From assembly GCA_005784505.1 (NCBI GenBank), contig VCAZ01000008.1, forward strand, positions 9,989,763 through 10,053,762: DNA of 64,000 bases. The letters run 5' to 3'. This document shows positions 22,713 to 33,464 of this stretch, in pieces. The notes under the pieces are model-generated. The model did no database searches, was not told where the DNA came from, and saw only the letters and a list, made by a program, of their open reading frames with translations. A program made the translations under genes and the position numbers. Positions within the stretch are counted from its first letter, which is position 1, and every line of letters starts with the position of its first letter. The stretch is from Bagarius yarrelli. Taxonomy: Eukaryota; Chordata; Actinopteri; Siluriformes; Sisoridae.

Positions 22713-23485
22713 CTATTGAAAGTAGCGCTTTTCTTCAATCTGTAGTAAAAGCTCTGCCCGCTGAATTCATAGGTTCTCACGTTTAAGACCAGGGGCTGTT
22801 TCGGAGCCAGAATCTGGGAAAAACGCAGCTAGGTTCTAGATTGCGCTCCGGCTTCTTGTAGAAAAGCAATATTAGCTACCCAACATGACAAGCTATTTGT
22901 TAGCGATGACAGGAGCCATCTTGTATTTAACCTCTACGCTATTTTTATCTGAACGAATTATAACACATGACAGGTGTCAAACCGTTGGCATGATAGCAAC
23001 ACGTTCTAAGAAAAGTATAGGGTGGTAACTTGGTTGTTGTTTTTTTTTTTTTTGCCCCCCAGGCAGCATATTTAACACAGGCGTCAACTTCACATCAACA
23101 AGATGAACAACAAGGTAACAACTCCACAACAGGAAGTGGTTGGTGAAAACCACGAGAATGCAAATAGCAGGTAGAAAACATGAGCGAGGATAAAAGCGAG
23201 ACGGAAAGGCAGCCTCGGTTGATGTAAGTGGCCGTTGGGGGAGAACCTGTTTGTGGAGAAGAAAAGACGAGCGGAGGAAGCAAGTCCAGGCAGCCGGCTG
23301 TTTCGGGAAAAGAGCAAAACCGCAGTGTGTCATCGTGAGCCTTTACACACACCAGGACTTCGCTGCGGTAGGTTAGGGCTCTTGAACTGCGCGCACACAC
23401 ACATGCTAAAGGCTGTCATCACCCTGTTCTTTTATATAATAGCATCTGGGTTACGAATCAGCTTAAGTGTGTCGATCGTCTAGAG
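22713..23485. other. Intron 2, nothing recognised
   Basis: Single-copy DNA with a poly-T run at 23040-23053. Several overlapping frames of 75-118 codons on both strands have no splice context and no family resemblance. Confidence 0.6.
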
Positions 23486-23486
23486 A

Positions 23487-23532
<46 letters not shown>

Positions 23533-23534
23533 GC
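23486..23534. repeat. CT then CA microsatellite
   Basis: About 17 CT units followed by a short CA run. Confidence 0.92.
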
Positions 23535-24009
23535 TCACTTTCTTTCTCTCTCTCGTTAAATTTTCTGCTTTGCACATCATCATACTCGTCTTCATCATCA
23601 GAGCCCTGTCCGATTGCGTTTAGCTGCTAAATCCTGTGACCCGCTTGTGTGTGAAACGTGTCGGTACTCCAAACAACACGCTGGGATATAAATCATATCC
23701 TCCAAGTGGCTTTATTGTGTCATCACCACTCAACCCGACGTGTTTTTCTAAGAGATTAGTGTTCCACTCAGTTTACCCAAACTACCCCACCACCCCCACC
23801 ACCCAGGCTCTCTTCTCCAACTCATCAGTCAGCCTTTAAACAAACAAATCAAAAAAAGAGAGCTGAAATAAAGCTTTTCTGTAAAACATCCGTCAAAGGC
23901 TGTGAAAAGACGAGACCACCGCGGCTGCACTTCAAATTGGCCCCAGCGGCTCGCTGCTCTCCGGGGACACGACGCTTCGACTAAAGAAGCAAAAAAGCCA
24001 AACTGGCTA

Positions 24010-24454
24010 CCAAAGGCAGAAAGAAAGAGAGAGAGAGGGAGAGAAAGAGCAGAAAGACAGAGCAGCTTACGTGTGGCTTACATTAAAGACAGAGCCTCCA
24101 AAAAAAGGGAAGGGGGGGGGCGAGAGAAACACTGAGAATGAGGGAAAGAGAGCGAGGGACAGACAGAGAGAGACCAAGACAGTAAACACAAGGAGGAGAG
24201 ACTGAAAATAAGGGACAGAGAGAAAGAGTAAAAGCAAGATAGAGTGAGACAGAGTCAAAAGAGAGCGAGAATGAGCGAGAGAGACGGAGACAGTGAGGGA
24301 GCGCAACAAAAAAAAAAGAGAGCAAGAGAGAGCAAGAAAGAGCGCGAGAGAAAAAGAGAGCGAGAGAGGGCAAGAGAGATGGAGAGAGACAGAAAGAAAG
24401 AGAGCGAGACAAAAAAGAGAGCGAGCGGGAGAAAAAGAAAGAGGGCGAGAGGAT

Positions 24455-24524
<70 letters not shown>

Positions 24525-24592
24525 GAGAGAGAGTGGGAGAGAGAGAGAGAGAGAGATTGAGAGAGAGAGAGAGAGAGAGAGAGCAGTGTTTT
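24010..24592. repeat. Long GA-rich purine tract in intron 2
   Basis: About 580 bp, almost pure purine on the plus strand apart from scattered C and T, with GAGCGAGA and AAAAGAG sub-motifs, finishing in near-perfect GA repeats from 24454. In jarid2 RNA it is CU-rich. The 176-codon serine/leucine frame on the minus strand is an artefact. Confidence 0.95.
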
Positions 24593-24834
24593 AACACAGT
24601 GTAAACAGTAAAGCAGTAAAAGTGTTTATTGTGGGATGTCGGCTTTATATTTCAGGCTTTAGACCTTTAAACTGAACAGGAATCCATCGAGAGACAGGAA
24701 GTGATGTAGGAGACACAAAGTGAAAAGGGGTTGAAAAACTTGGGATGTCTGTCAACACTTTAATATAGCAATAAAAATCGAGCTGAGAAACCTGGATATT
24801 CTTCTCGCATGCAGCGTTAGAACTTTGTGTGCCT

Positions 24835-25000
24835 CATTTGGGTCTTGGAATATGGAGGTCTATTGTAGACAGTTTAGAAAAGGAACCGCAAAGTGTGTTT
24901 GCAATTGTGTGGACGCATAAATTTAAACAATTGCAAACCGTTTGAGTTTTCATTCCGTCAACACACCGAAGATGAAGACGAAGACGAAGACATCACTGCT
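24835..25000. repeat. Direct repeat A, copy 1 (paralogous to 25199-25372)
   Basis: Starts 'catttgggtcttggaatatg', passes 'gtgtgtttgcaattgtgtgg' and 'aacaattgcaaaccgtttga', and ends in a GAAGAC hexamer run. A second copy, about 90% alike by eye, begins 364 bp to the right. Confidence 0.9.
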
Positions 25001-25098
25001 GGGCCCTGAGTAAGACCCTTAACCCCTAATTGCTCAGTTGTATAAATTAAATAAACGTAAGTCGCTCTGGATAAGGGCGTCCGCCAAATGCTGTAAAA
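24994..25098 (+). mobile_element. tRNA-derived SINE, forward, head missing
   Basis: Only the body and tail: 'cactgctgggccctgagtaa', 'taattgctcagttgtataaa', 'ggataagggcgtccgccaaa'. It lies between the two copies of direct repeat A and is followed by repeat X copy 2. Confidence 0.86.
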
Positions 25099-25199
25099 GT
25101 CTTGACTTTCCCGCAATGTCCTCATGGTGAGTAGAGCGATGGACCCACCGTTGAACTGACATACTTAATTATCGATAATTTATCTAAACTTTAAGAGAC
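25099..25199. repeat. Local repeat X, copy 2
   Basis: Begins 'gtcttgactttcccgcaatg' and ends 'ataatttatctaaactttaa'. See copy 1 at 22604. Confidence 0.72.
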
Positions 25200-25372
25200 A
25201 TTTGGGTCTTGGAATATGGAGGTCTATTGGAGACAATTTAGAAAAGGAACCGCGAAGTGTGTTTGCAATTGTGTGGACGCATAAATTGTTGCATAAATCC
25301 AAACAATTGCAAACCGTTTGAGTTTTTCATCCCGTCAACGCCACGAAGATGAAGACGAAGACATTACTGTTG
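25199..25372. repeat. Direct repeat A, copy 2
   Basis: Matches 24835-25000 but carries an extra 'gttgcataaatcc'-like piece near 25286, probably a small internal duplication of 'gcataaat', and a shorter GAAGAC run. Confidence 0.9.
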
Positions 25373-26890
25373 TTCTAAGTAAGAGGAAATCATCAACTTA
25401 TTGCGTTAGCATCATAACGCCCTTCACCGCTTCCATTCATCAAATCATTTGGTACAATTTAACCGTCTCCTATTTTTTTTCATCTTTTATTAACAACAAA
25501 CGTAACAGATTTCAAATAACGTCCGCAAATATGAAGGACATGTCGTCTCCTGGCTTTCGTCTGAGAGTGGCGTCACTCCCGAATACAAACCATCTTATAT
25601 TATAGTCCCGCCCCTGACAATGATTGACAGGTTTCAGTTGAAGGCTTCAGAAAATGCAACCGCAAAAGTGGTTTGAAATTTCTGTGTGGGTTTTGGAAGT
25701 CACAGCTCCACAGTTCATGAAACAAGGATGCAAAAGAGTTAAAAGAATTAACTGTGTTTAGATTACGTCATAAATCGTCGGCAATAATCGTCCATATCAG
25801 AAGACCTGCTAAAGTCTTTAAGAAAGGTTGGTTATTTTCTGGTGCTGCAGGATCTCCTGGAGGGGGGATAGAAAGTTGAAATCCTCCTGACTAGAAAAGT
25901 CATGATACACTGCCAAGTCAGCGCCGCCGATCCCTACACACTCACACACACACACACACACCTTACCATGGAATCCCAGCAACCGGCTCTCCGACAACCG
26001 CAGCCCGGGGAAATAAATAACCAGAAAAGAGCTCATTAAAACAAGTGGCTTTGTTCATAAACATATTTTTTTCTACGTGGCTGCTTCAAACGATCCTTTT
26101 AAACAAAAAGCGAGGGTTTTAAAGCCGCACTGGGACGAGCGGGTCGGGATTGGTGCTTTGTTCGGATTGTTCTGGAATAAAAACCTTGCCGTGCCACGTT
26201 GTTCAGGCCGCAAAGCACTAAAGTGAAGGCTGCCTGATGAGAGGAACAAAACTTTGACGAAGGATCGAATGCAAGCGGCTGAAACCCTTTTCTGGGTTCT
26301 ACATGAGAACTCACAAGATTCTGGTAACTGAAAGAGACTTTTGTGGACATTTTGCTGAAAAAAAGGAAGCAAAAATGTGGACAAACTCTGTTTTAATGAA
26401 AAAGCTGGGAAGGTTAAAAAGAAAAAAAAAAAAAGTGAGCTAAGAGACAGAACTAGACGTGAGACGTGAGACGACAGAGACAAGTGGAGATTACAGGTTG
26501 ATTGCAGGACTTTCGGTGAAATGAAGAGTGACGGTGACTGAAGCAATCGCTCCTCTCCAGTCTCGCGCAAGAAAAATAAAAACGAACAGGAGCGCCTGTC
26601 CATCACTGTCTGCGTCCTGCCACTGAGCCACACACCCCTCCTCCCCCCTAAACACACATTCGCACGTGGTAACGAGAGCAGAGGGAGGACGTCGCATTGA
26701 AGAAACCCTGTTATTATATTTCTGTGGTTTAGCCTACGGCGACGCAGAAGGAAATAAGATCCGACACTGATCGTCTGCTAAACACGACGCCGGCTGGTTG
26801 TGGCTGAAACGACGGAAATGAGAACGTCACCGGTGTCACTTTAACACCACGGCGTATAACTGTAAAATGTCCATGTTAATGATTCTTATT
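25373..26890. other. Intron 2, no gene seen
   Basis: Single-copy DNA with a short CA run at 25938-25960. A 194-codon minus-strand frame at 26073-26657 runs through a poly-purine stretch (26420-26437) and resembles no family. I do not regard it as a gene. Confidence 0.55.
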
Positions 26891-26894
26891 TATT

Positions 26895-27426
26895 AAAGAG
26901 AGAGAGCGAGAGAGAAAACGTGAAAGAGAGAGTGAACATGAGAGCAGAAGAGAGAAAGCGAGAACGAGAATGTGAAAGAGAGAGGTCAGAAAAAGAAAGA
27001 ACGTGTAAGAGAGCTAGAGAGAAAAAGAGAACGAGAATGTGAACAAGAGATAGAGAGAGAATAAAAAAGAAAGAAAGAGAAAAAGAGAAAGAGAGGTCGA
27101 GAAAAAGAGAGAGGGGGAGAGAAAAAAAACGTGAGAGGTCGAGAGAGAGGGGAAAGAAAGACAGAACATAAATGCAAAAGAGAGAAAGAACGTGTAATAG
27201 AGTAAGAGAAAAGGTGAAAGAGGTCGAGAGAAAGAGAGAGAGGGAGAAAGAACGAACGTGAAAAAAATGTGAAAGAGAGCTGGAGAGAGAGAGGGGAAGA
27301 GAAAGAGAGACAGAGAACACGAAAGCATAAGAGAGAAAGAGAGAGCGTGAGAGTGAGACAGAAAACTTGAAAGCAAAAGAGACAAAGCGAGAACATTAGA
27401 GAAAGAGCTAGAGAGAAAAAACCTGA

Positions 27427-27469
<43 letters not shown>

Positions 27470-27640
27470 CGTCAAAGAGAGTAAGAGAAAAGGTGAAAGA
27501 GAGAGAGAAGAAGAAATCATAAGAGATAAACAGGTAGATGTAGGCTTGGAAGAAAGACAGACAAACTGACAGAGAGAGAAGCGAGAGAGAGAAACAAGAA
27601 GAAACCAAAAGAGAGAAAGGGGTAATATGGAAAAAAAAAA
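26895..27640. repeat. Long GA-rich purine tract downstream of exon 2
   Basis: About 745 bp of GA/GAAA repeats with sub-units such as 'gagaaagagagcgtgagag', ending about 190 bp from the exon 2 donor. In the jarid2 transcript it is a CU-rich tract starting soon after the 5' splice site. Frames of up to 168 codons across it are artefacts. Confidence 0.95.
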
Positions 27641-27832
27641 AAAAAAAAATCAACCTTTTCAGATCGAAATTTTTAAGAATTAAAAACAGCAAATCCTGAA
27701 CAGTGTTTACAATAACTAACATCCACATCACCTGGCAAACCCATGTCCGAGTTGTCACTATGGAAACATTAGAGACCGTCTGATCAGGATCTGATATTCC
27801 AATCAGATTCTAGTACAGAAGTCTGAGCTCAC

Positions 27833-27962
27833 CATGTGGGCCTTTGGCTCCGTCGCTGTCACCCAGCTGCCGTTTCTGCGCGCTCTTAAACTCCTTTAGC
27901 GACAGATAGAGGACCTTCCGCACCACTCGCTCTTCCGACCAGGGGATCCCATCGCTGTCGTC
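27833..27962 (-). CDS. jarid2: jarid2 coding exon 2 (N-terminal, ubiquitin-interacting segment)
   Basis: JARID2 is a nuclear cofactor of Polycomb repressive complex 2 that helps recruit and stimulate H3K27 methylation. Read on the minus strand, this 130-nt exon follows an acceptor ending tttgcag and precedes the donor catg|gtgagc. It starts in phase 0 with DDSDGIPWSEERVVRKV, continues LYLSLKEFKSAQKRQ, and ends one base into a codon. The first 30 residues are nearly identical to vertebrate JARID2 from residue 16. In the known protein this stretch holds the ubiquitin-interacting motif that reads H2AK119ub; the LYLSLKEFK core is visible here. The last dozen residues (LGDSDGAKGPH) diverge from mammals, as expected for the linker. 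The preceding exon, with the start codon, was not found. Whether this is the a or b teleost paralogue cannot be told from the window. Confidence 0.95.
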
Positions 27963-28668
27963 CTGCAAACCAAACACAAGACACAAACCGTTAGTGTCAA
28001 AATCCGACACAATTTCATTTAACTAAAGCTTCGTTTTTTTCCCGTCTATTCCTTAAAATAGTGGATATTAAATGGCACATACTAACTTAAGGGAACAGAA
28101 TCTGGTAGTGTGCACTTCCTTACTTCCTTTCCTACACTATTCATAGACTTAATTTATTTATTTTTTTTCCACAAAAGCCTCGGATAAGAACATGTGGTCG
28201 TGTCATCGAATATAACATGAGCAAGACAAGAGAAAGCTAATCCAGTATGGCAGCTGGTTCATGCCAAAATGTCTCCCAGGTTGATTACAGGGGCAAAAAC
28301 AAAAGCAAGACAAGAATTTAAACACATCCCTAAAAAAAAAAAAAAAGAGGTGTAAAGATCAATAAGACGCTAGTTTTTTTTTCTGTCAGTTAGCATGTGT
28401 GATGTGTTAGCTTTAAAACAGTGTGTGCTAGCTGACAACGTTTTAAATTAAATTAGTATGAGTACGAAAACTATAATAAAATTAGTTTAAACGTACAAAG
28501 ATGACAGAGGACAACAGATAGACAGGTCCAGAAGGACATTAAACATTTTACTGTCTCTAAGCTAGTTAAGAGCATGCCTAGCAATTTTGTCCACTCGGCT
28601 AAAATCCTGACAGGAGACGCTAGAAGGGTAAACAAACAAGACTTTGTTTATAGAGCTTGAATGTCTCA
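27963..28668. other. Intron upstream of exon 2, nothing recognised
   Basis: AT-rich, with short poly-A/T runs. The first coding exon of jarid2 was looked for here and further right by its expected MSKERPKRN-type coding and not found. Confidence 0.6.
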
Positions 28669-28686
28669 CACACACACACACACACG
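28669..28686. repeat. Short CA microsatellite
   Basis: Nine CA units, followed at 28728-28880 by AAAG/GAAT-rich A-rich DNA. Confidence 0.88.
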
Positions 28687-28966
28687 CAAATGTAGTTCGC
28701 TGTACAGTTTTTTTGTGTGTAGTAAATAGAAAAAGAAAAATAGAAAAAGAAAGAAAGAATGAATAAATGAATGAAAGAATAAAAAGAATAAAAGAAAGAA
28801 AACTAGAAAAAGAAAAAAAAATTAAATAGAATAAAAGAAAGAATAAAATGTAGAAACAAAGAACAAAAGTATAACGAAAGAAATTACAACAAGACATTTA
28901 TTAGAACATGCTAAAGCTCATAGAGTGATGAGAGGAGAAAGCAATAGACACAACAGGAGATTAGAA

Positions 28967-28967
<1 letters not shown>

Positions 28968-29024
<57 letters not shown>

Positions 29025-29072
29025 GTGTGTGTGTGGTGTGTGAGAGAGAGAGAGAGAGAGCGAGAGAGAGAT
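28968..29072. repeat. GT then GA compound microsatellite
   Basis: About 24 GT units, a GTGTGGT-interrupted section, then GA repeats. Confidence 0.95.
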
Positions 29073-29084
29073 AGCGAGACTGTT

Positions 29085-29260
29085 TCAGATCTGGCAATGC
29101 ATTGATGAGATCAAGGATTAAACAAGCCTCATTAGCGGTTAGCTTTCCGACCCACTCAAATGGTCCAGAGAGCTAAAGAGGCAGCGGTTCACAAACGCAT
29201 CTGAAACCGATTTAAGAGCATGTGGACACAAAAGGAGTCCTAATGTAGAGTGAGAGTCAT
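29085..29260. promoter_or_regulatory. Candidate conserved non-coding block
   Basis: Repeat-free island right after the GT/GA microsatellite, with TTGATGAGATCAAGG (a near-palindromic TCF/HNF-like word), GGATTAAAC and CCTCATTAGCGG. The regulatory role is inference only. 29261-29811 holds nothing recognisable except a run of about 23 T ending at 29460. Confidence 0.25.
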
Positions 29261-29811
29261 ATTCAGCCTGTCAGGAATCGGTTGCCAAGTCTGTCTTTGA
29301 TACTACAAAAGCTGGCTAACGCTTCAGAAGTACAGACGCTGACGATCTCACTCAACAGACCAAACTAATATCCTGGAAACCCTTCAGTTCCTAACAAACG
29401 TAACCTCATCCAAAAACTCATTTTCTTCAACAACGTTTTTTTTTTTTTTTTTTTTTTTTTACCTCAGGTTTTCACCGTAAAGCAAAAGCAAAAAACAAGT
29501 GACAAGACGGAGGAAATAAACGAAAGGCGTTACGACGAATTGTAAACAAACGACGCTGGAGCGATAAAAAGTTTACAGCCATATTAGGAGTTAAACTGAA
29601 CATCTTGTAGACATCTGGAAATTCTTCCTGCATTCCCAAGTGTAGGATTAGCATGTGGGAATCACAGGATAGGAGCGTATAACTGGATAAAAAAAAAGAT
29701 AAAGCTCTATTTTATCGCTAGAAAGAGGACAGAAACATAGCAAAGCCAAGATTTTACCTCAGAAAGTTCGTGTCAATGAAACAGGAAAAATAGCTAACAA
29801 CTTTAGCAGCT

Positions 29812-29868
29812 ACATTTACATTGCTGCCATTTTGTAGATGCCCTTGTACAGATCGACGTTCATTCATT
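29812..29868 (-). mobile_element. SINE, reverse, left part of a split copy
   Basis: Tail words 'catttacattgctgccattt' and 'gatgcccttgtacagatcga' are followed abruptly by another repeat. The rest of this SINE resumes at 30155. Confidence 0.75.
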
Positions 29869-30158
29869 CATCTTCTATACCCGCTTATTTCCTAATTCGG
29901 GGTCACACGGATCTGCTGGGGTCTATCCAAGTCGTCTCTGACAGGTTAAAAGGCAGGAGGGGACACGCTGGACAGGTCACCAGTCCATCACAGGGCCACA
30001 CACACTCACTGCTATGTGCGATTTAGGATCACCAATCAATGTTTTTAGACACTGGAGGAAACCGGAGGAACCCGGAGTAAACCCACGCAAGCACGGGGAG
30101 AACATGCAAACTCCACACAGAAAAACCCCTGCAGAGGAATCGAACCCGGGCCATTGAC
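29863..30158. mobile_element. High-copy fish repeat inserted into a SINE
   Basis: Contains the widely shared words 'cattcatcttctatacccgc', 'ccagtccatcacagggccac', 'cacggggagaacatgcaaac' and 'tccacacagaaa', known from a very common fish interspersed repeat, probably the 3' region of a retroelement. Its borders 'gacgttcattcattc' and 'gacatacatttattc' look like a diverged target duplication. Confidence 0.78.
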
Positions 30159-30298
30159 ATACATTTATTCTTGTTTATCCTCCAAGTGAGCAGTTAAAGG
30201 TTGAGGGTCCTGCTTGGGGGCCCAGCTTGGTGATTTGGTAGGAATTGAACCTAAGATCTTTGGATCAGCAGTGTAACACTCAGCTAAGCGGATACACG
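30155..30298 (-). mobile_element. SINE, reverse, right part of a split copy
   Basis: Continues the body ('gggggcccagcttggtgatt', 'aggaattgaacctaagatct') to a decayed head ('tgtaacactcagctaag'). Confidence 0.75.
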
Positions 30299-30803
30299 TT
30301 TGAGGGCCAATCAGTTGATATGATTCTTGATAAAAAGTCTATAATATACTTTGATTAAAAAAGATCATTGGTAGTATAAAAAACCCACTTAATTTTGCTA
30401 ATTTTTAGCATCCTGCTAATGACCTGCTCAACTGATTTTCTAAATCTCCTCAAAAGCTCTAGCCGCCTGCACCAGATCATTCTTAGAGCACCGAAGTGAA
30501 ACCATTCTCATCTGATGTTATCTTCACCTGGTTCCTCCAAGTTAACTATACTGAGAAGGTTGTACTTAGAAAAGACAACCTCATAAGGATCTCTGAGAGT
30601 TTACGCTTTTACTGCACCCGACTTGCTAACGGTAGGGATGCGAAGATTCTTAGAAAAGTAATACATTCAGTTCTTCTGGAGGTGAAAGCAGGAACACAAA
30701 TAGTCGGTACTGGTCTATTTTTCAGGAGTAACTTTTTCTGCCCAACCTGTTTTATACTGACCCTCATTTATAAAACTCTCCGGCAGACATTGTACATCTC
30801 ACT

Positions 30804-31003
30804 CAGGGTTGCCAGATTGGACTAAAAATCACCACAGCGACACCAGAGTAAAACACAGGTTTGAAAAAAAAAGCAACAAAAGGCCTCGTGTTTTAACTGG
30901 AAAAAACACCAGATGTACAAAACTTTCACCTGCTTGTATTTAATAACAGCCAATGTTCTAAATCAAATTTTGGGTTTAAAACCCATCCAATCTGGCAACA
31001 CTT
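30804..31003. mobile_element. Possible hAT-type MITE, 200 bp
   Basis: The ends are inverted: 'gttgccagattgga' at 30808-30821 and its exact complement 'tccaatctggcaac' at 30986-30999. CAG..GTTGCCA is a common start of hAT-family non-autonomous elements in fish. The interior is AT-rich and non-coding. A clean 8-bp target duplication was not seen. Confidence 0.6.
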
Positions 31004-31117
31004 CTTAAGGCGGGTCTGTGCTAAAACTGCAGTACCAATCAACAATCGAGGGTGTGGCTATAGTTTGAGTGACCTCACAAAAATGGGCTTGATTTGAGAA
31101 AAGGGGACGGTTGTGTA

Positions 31118-31173
31118 CACACACACACACTGCTAACACATATTTCAGTTGGTATACGTGTTATACCTAACAT

Positions 31174-31208
<35 letters not shown>
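31118..31208. repeat. Two CA microsatellites
   Basis: Short run at 31118-31130 and about 17 units at 31178-31208. Confidence 0.9.
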
Positions 31209-31210
<2 letters not shown>

Positions 31211-31555
31211 AATACCCCAAGCTCGCAGACCTTTTTCAATGTTTTCTATACGCAGAGGGTTATAAAGGTTGAGCAAACATAATGGATTGGGGGGGGGGGT
31301 CGACACTGACAGGTGAGCTCCTTGCAGACACACACACTCGCAGAACCTGACAGAAGCTGATTTGGTGCAGTGAGTGAAAAACCACCAGGCCTTCTCATTA
31401 GACACCCCCATGGGCATGGGCATCCCCATGTGCACACACACAAACATCCCCAACCACACACACACGCATATGTATCAGTACAAACTGGCAGGTTTTGCAA
31501 TAAACCAAGTTTCTCTGATGCTGAATGCACATCCTGAAGAAAAGTGTTATAATTG

Positions 31556-31583
31556 TTTGTGTGTGTGTGTGTGTGTGTGTGTC
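31556..31583. repeat. GT microsatellite
   Basis: About 14 GT units. Confidence 0.9.
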
Positions 31584-31723
31584 AAAACTCTTAAAAGTGT
31601 GACATGTGACAGGATCCCCAAAGCACAGTGCAGCAAGCTGGCAGGTATGGAGCAATTATCTCACACTTTGCCTCACCATCTCCCCCTTCCGACACACTAC
31701 GGTCTGGCTCTGGGCCAGCCACA

Positions 31724-31757
31724 TACACACACACACACACACACACTCACACAAAAT
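31724..31757. repeat. CA microsatellite
   Basis: About 12 CA units. A similar run of 15 units lies at 31949-31978. Confidence 0.9.
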
Positions 31758-31945
31758 CTGTTCGAAAGTCAAGCAGCTGATCAGGAAGGTGTGTGAAAGT
31801 GTGTCAGTTTCTCCTCTTTGGCAGGCTGCCAGGTGACGAGTGAGGACATGCAAGTGGGTTTATTTCCTCCGCGAGAGTTCAACCAGAACAACAAACAACA
31901 ACATTTTCATCACAATGTCTATCTATCTCAAGACCTCAGCTGCAG

Positions 31946-31980
<35 letters not shown>

Positions 31981-32044
31981 AGAAACCAGGCTCTAATCAA
32001 TAGCTGTTAATCTGCGTGTTTAATGTTTTTTAGTTCGTTTGCCA

Positions 32045-32345
32045 ACATGCACACACAAGCACACTAGGGGAACATACACACAATTACACACAAGGTAGCA
32101 TGTGCACCCACACCCACAGAAATACACAACCTTAGTGGAGCTACACACAGACACACAAACAAATACACAACCTAAATGGAAATACACACCCACACACAGA
32201 ATAATACACAAAGCTAAGTGAAGAAACACACAAATTCACAACCTGAATGAAAACACACACACTAATACACAACCTAAGTGGAGATACACACAAACAAGTA
32301 TGTGCACAAATACACATACACCAAGTGCACACACACACACACACC
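32045..32345. repeat. Degenerate CA-rich minisatellite
   Basis: Repeats of about 25-35 bp built on 'tacacaacctaagtggaaat' and 'acacacacaaac' (cctaag/cctaaa words at 32170, 32213 and 32272). Minus-strand frames reading VCVCVF are artefacts. Confidence 0.85.
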
Positions 32346-32531
32346 GCAGCACTGTGGCTCACGTGGGATTGATCAGTGTACACCACAGGCTCGCTGCCAG
32401 CACAGGGTTTTCACTTTAACACGCTCAAATTTGTTCGAACAACGACGCAGGCTGAAAGGACACACCAGGAACAGGAGAGAGAGGGCGAGGAATGAAAGAA
32501 AAGCATGAGTCAGACACACACACACACACAG

Positions 32532-33204
32532 TTTAAAGCGTGTCGAGTTTGAAGCCGTGCCTATGACTTGACACGCGAAGGAAAAACTAAACTCAATTTC
32601 CTGTACAGTCGCTGTTCATGGCGCTGCTTGGAGTCTGACTGAACGCGGCTCCCGCGGCCCTGCGTTACCTACCAAGAGGAGTTCAAGTCGCTACAGGCCT
32701 GAAAAAAAAAACACCATTTACACCACAATCAGAAACTAAATTACACCAAATTACTTCTGCCTTCAGATGCGAAGTGCAATTTGTCTCCGTTTACAATAGA
32801 CAGAAACACACACACTCCTGAGATACACACATCAGAACGCCAAGATTTGCCAAGAAACTGACGATTTATGTAAAAGCAGCCAACTTTGCATTTAGACCAC
32901 ATTTATACTGCACGTATCAAGTGACCAAATTCCTCCAATGTGGTACGAATGGGATACGACTCAGGAAAAAAAAAAAAAAAAATGACATGGATTCTAATAT
33001 TTTTAGATTGGATTCAGGCCTCATTCGTATGTGGTAATAAATAGGATACGAATCGGATATGTGCATTAGCGCCAGCCATGTAAGCAGACAGATCAGATCT
33101 TCACCTGTCAATCCAAGTCGAACGACATTATATAAGGCACGGCGGCGCATGATGTCTACTTAGGTGGACACCAACAGCGATATCTTAACACAACTGTATA
33201 CAGG
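32532..33204. other. Intronic or upstream DNA, one small GC-rich spot
   Basis: GC-rich spot at 32630-32700 (gcggctcccgcggccctgcg). No gene recognised. Short poly-A runs at 32703 and 32965. Confidence 0.5.
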
Positions 33205-33388
33205 GGTATCTTGACTTACGATTGCCCCAACCAACGACTTTCGGACAATTTTTTAGCTTTGAGTTAGGAGCTAAAATTCGGGTTACGAATCAGCTTCAGA
33301 CACCTAACCGCTAGTTAGCGTAGCAAACGCCACAGTGAACGGCGTAACAACCGTCCATCAATCGACAGCTGGTCAGACATGCGACGTG

Positions 33389-33420
<32 letters not shown>

Positions 33421-33428
33421 AAAAATAT

Positions 33429-33464
<36 letters not shown>

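Noticed and set aside
24067..24604. Minus-strand 176-codon frame and plus-strand 103-codon frame
   Set aside because: GA-rich tract read in both directions; no protein character.
26073..26657. Minus-strand 194-codon frame in intron 2
   Set aside because: Passes through a poly-purine stretch, has no splice context and resembles no known family.
26886..27520. Minus-strand frames of 136-168 codons
   Set aside because: Artefacts of the intron 2 purine tract.
32669..32698. Minus-strand micro-exon of 26-30 nt between ttttttttcag and gtaggt
   Set aside because: The splice sites look good, but every frame compatible with joining jarid2 exon 2 in phase 0 contains a stop. A 5'-untranslated exon cannot be excluded, but nothing supports it.
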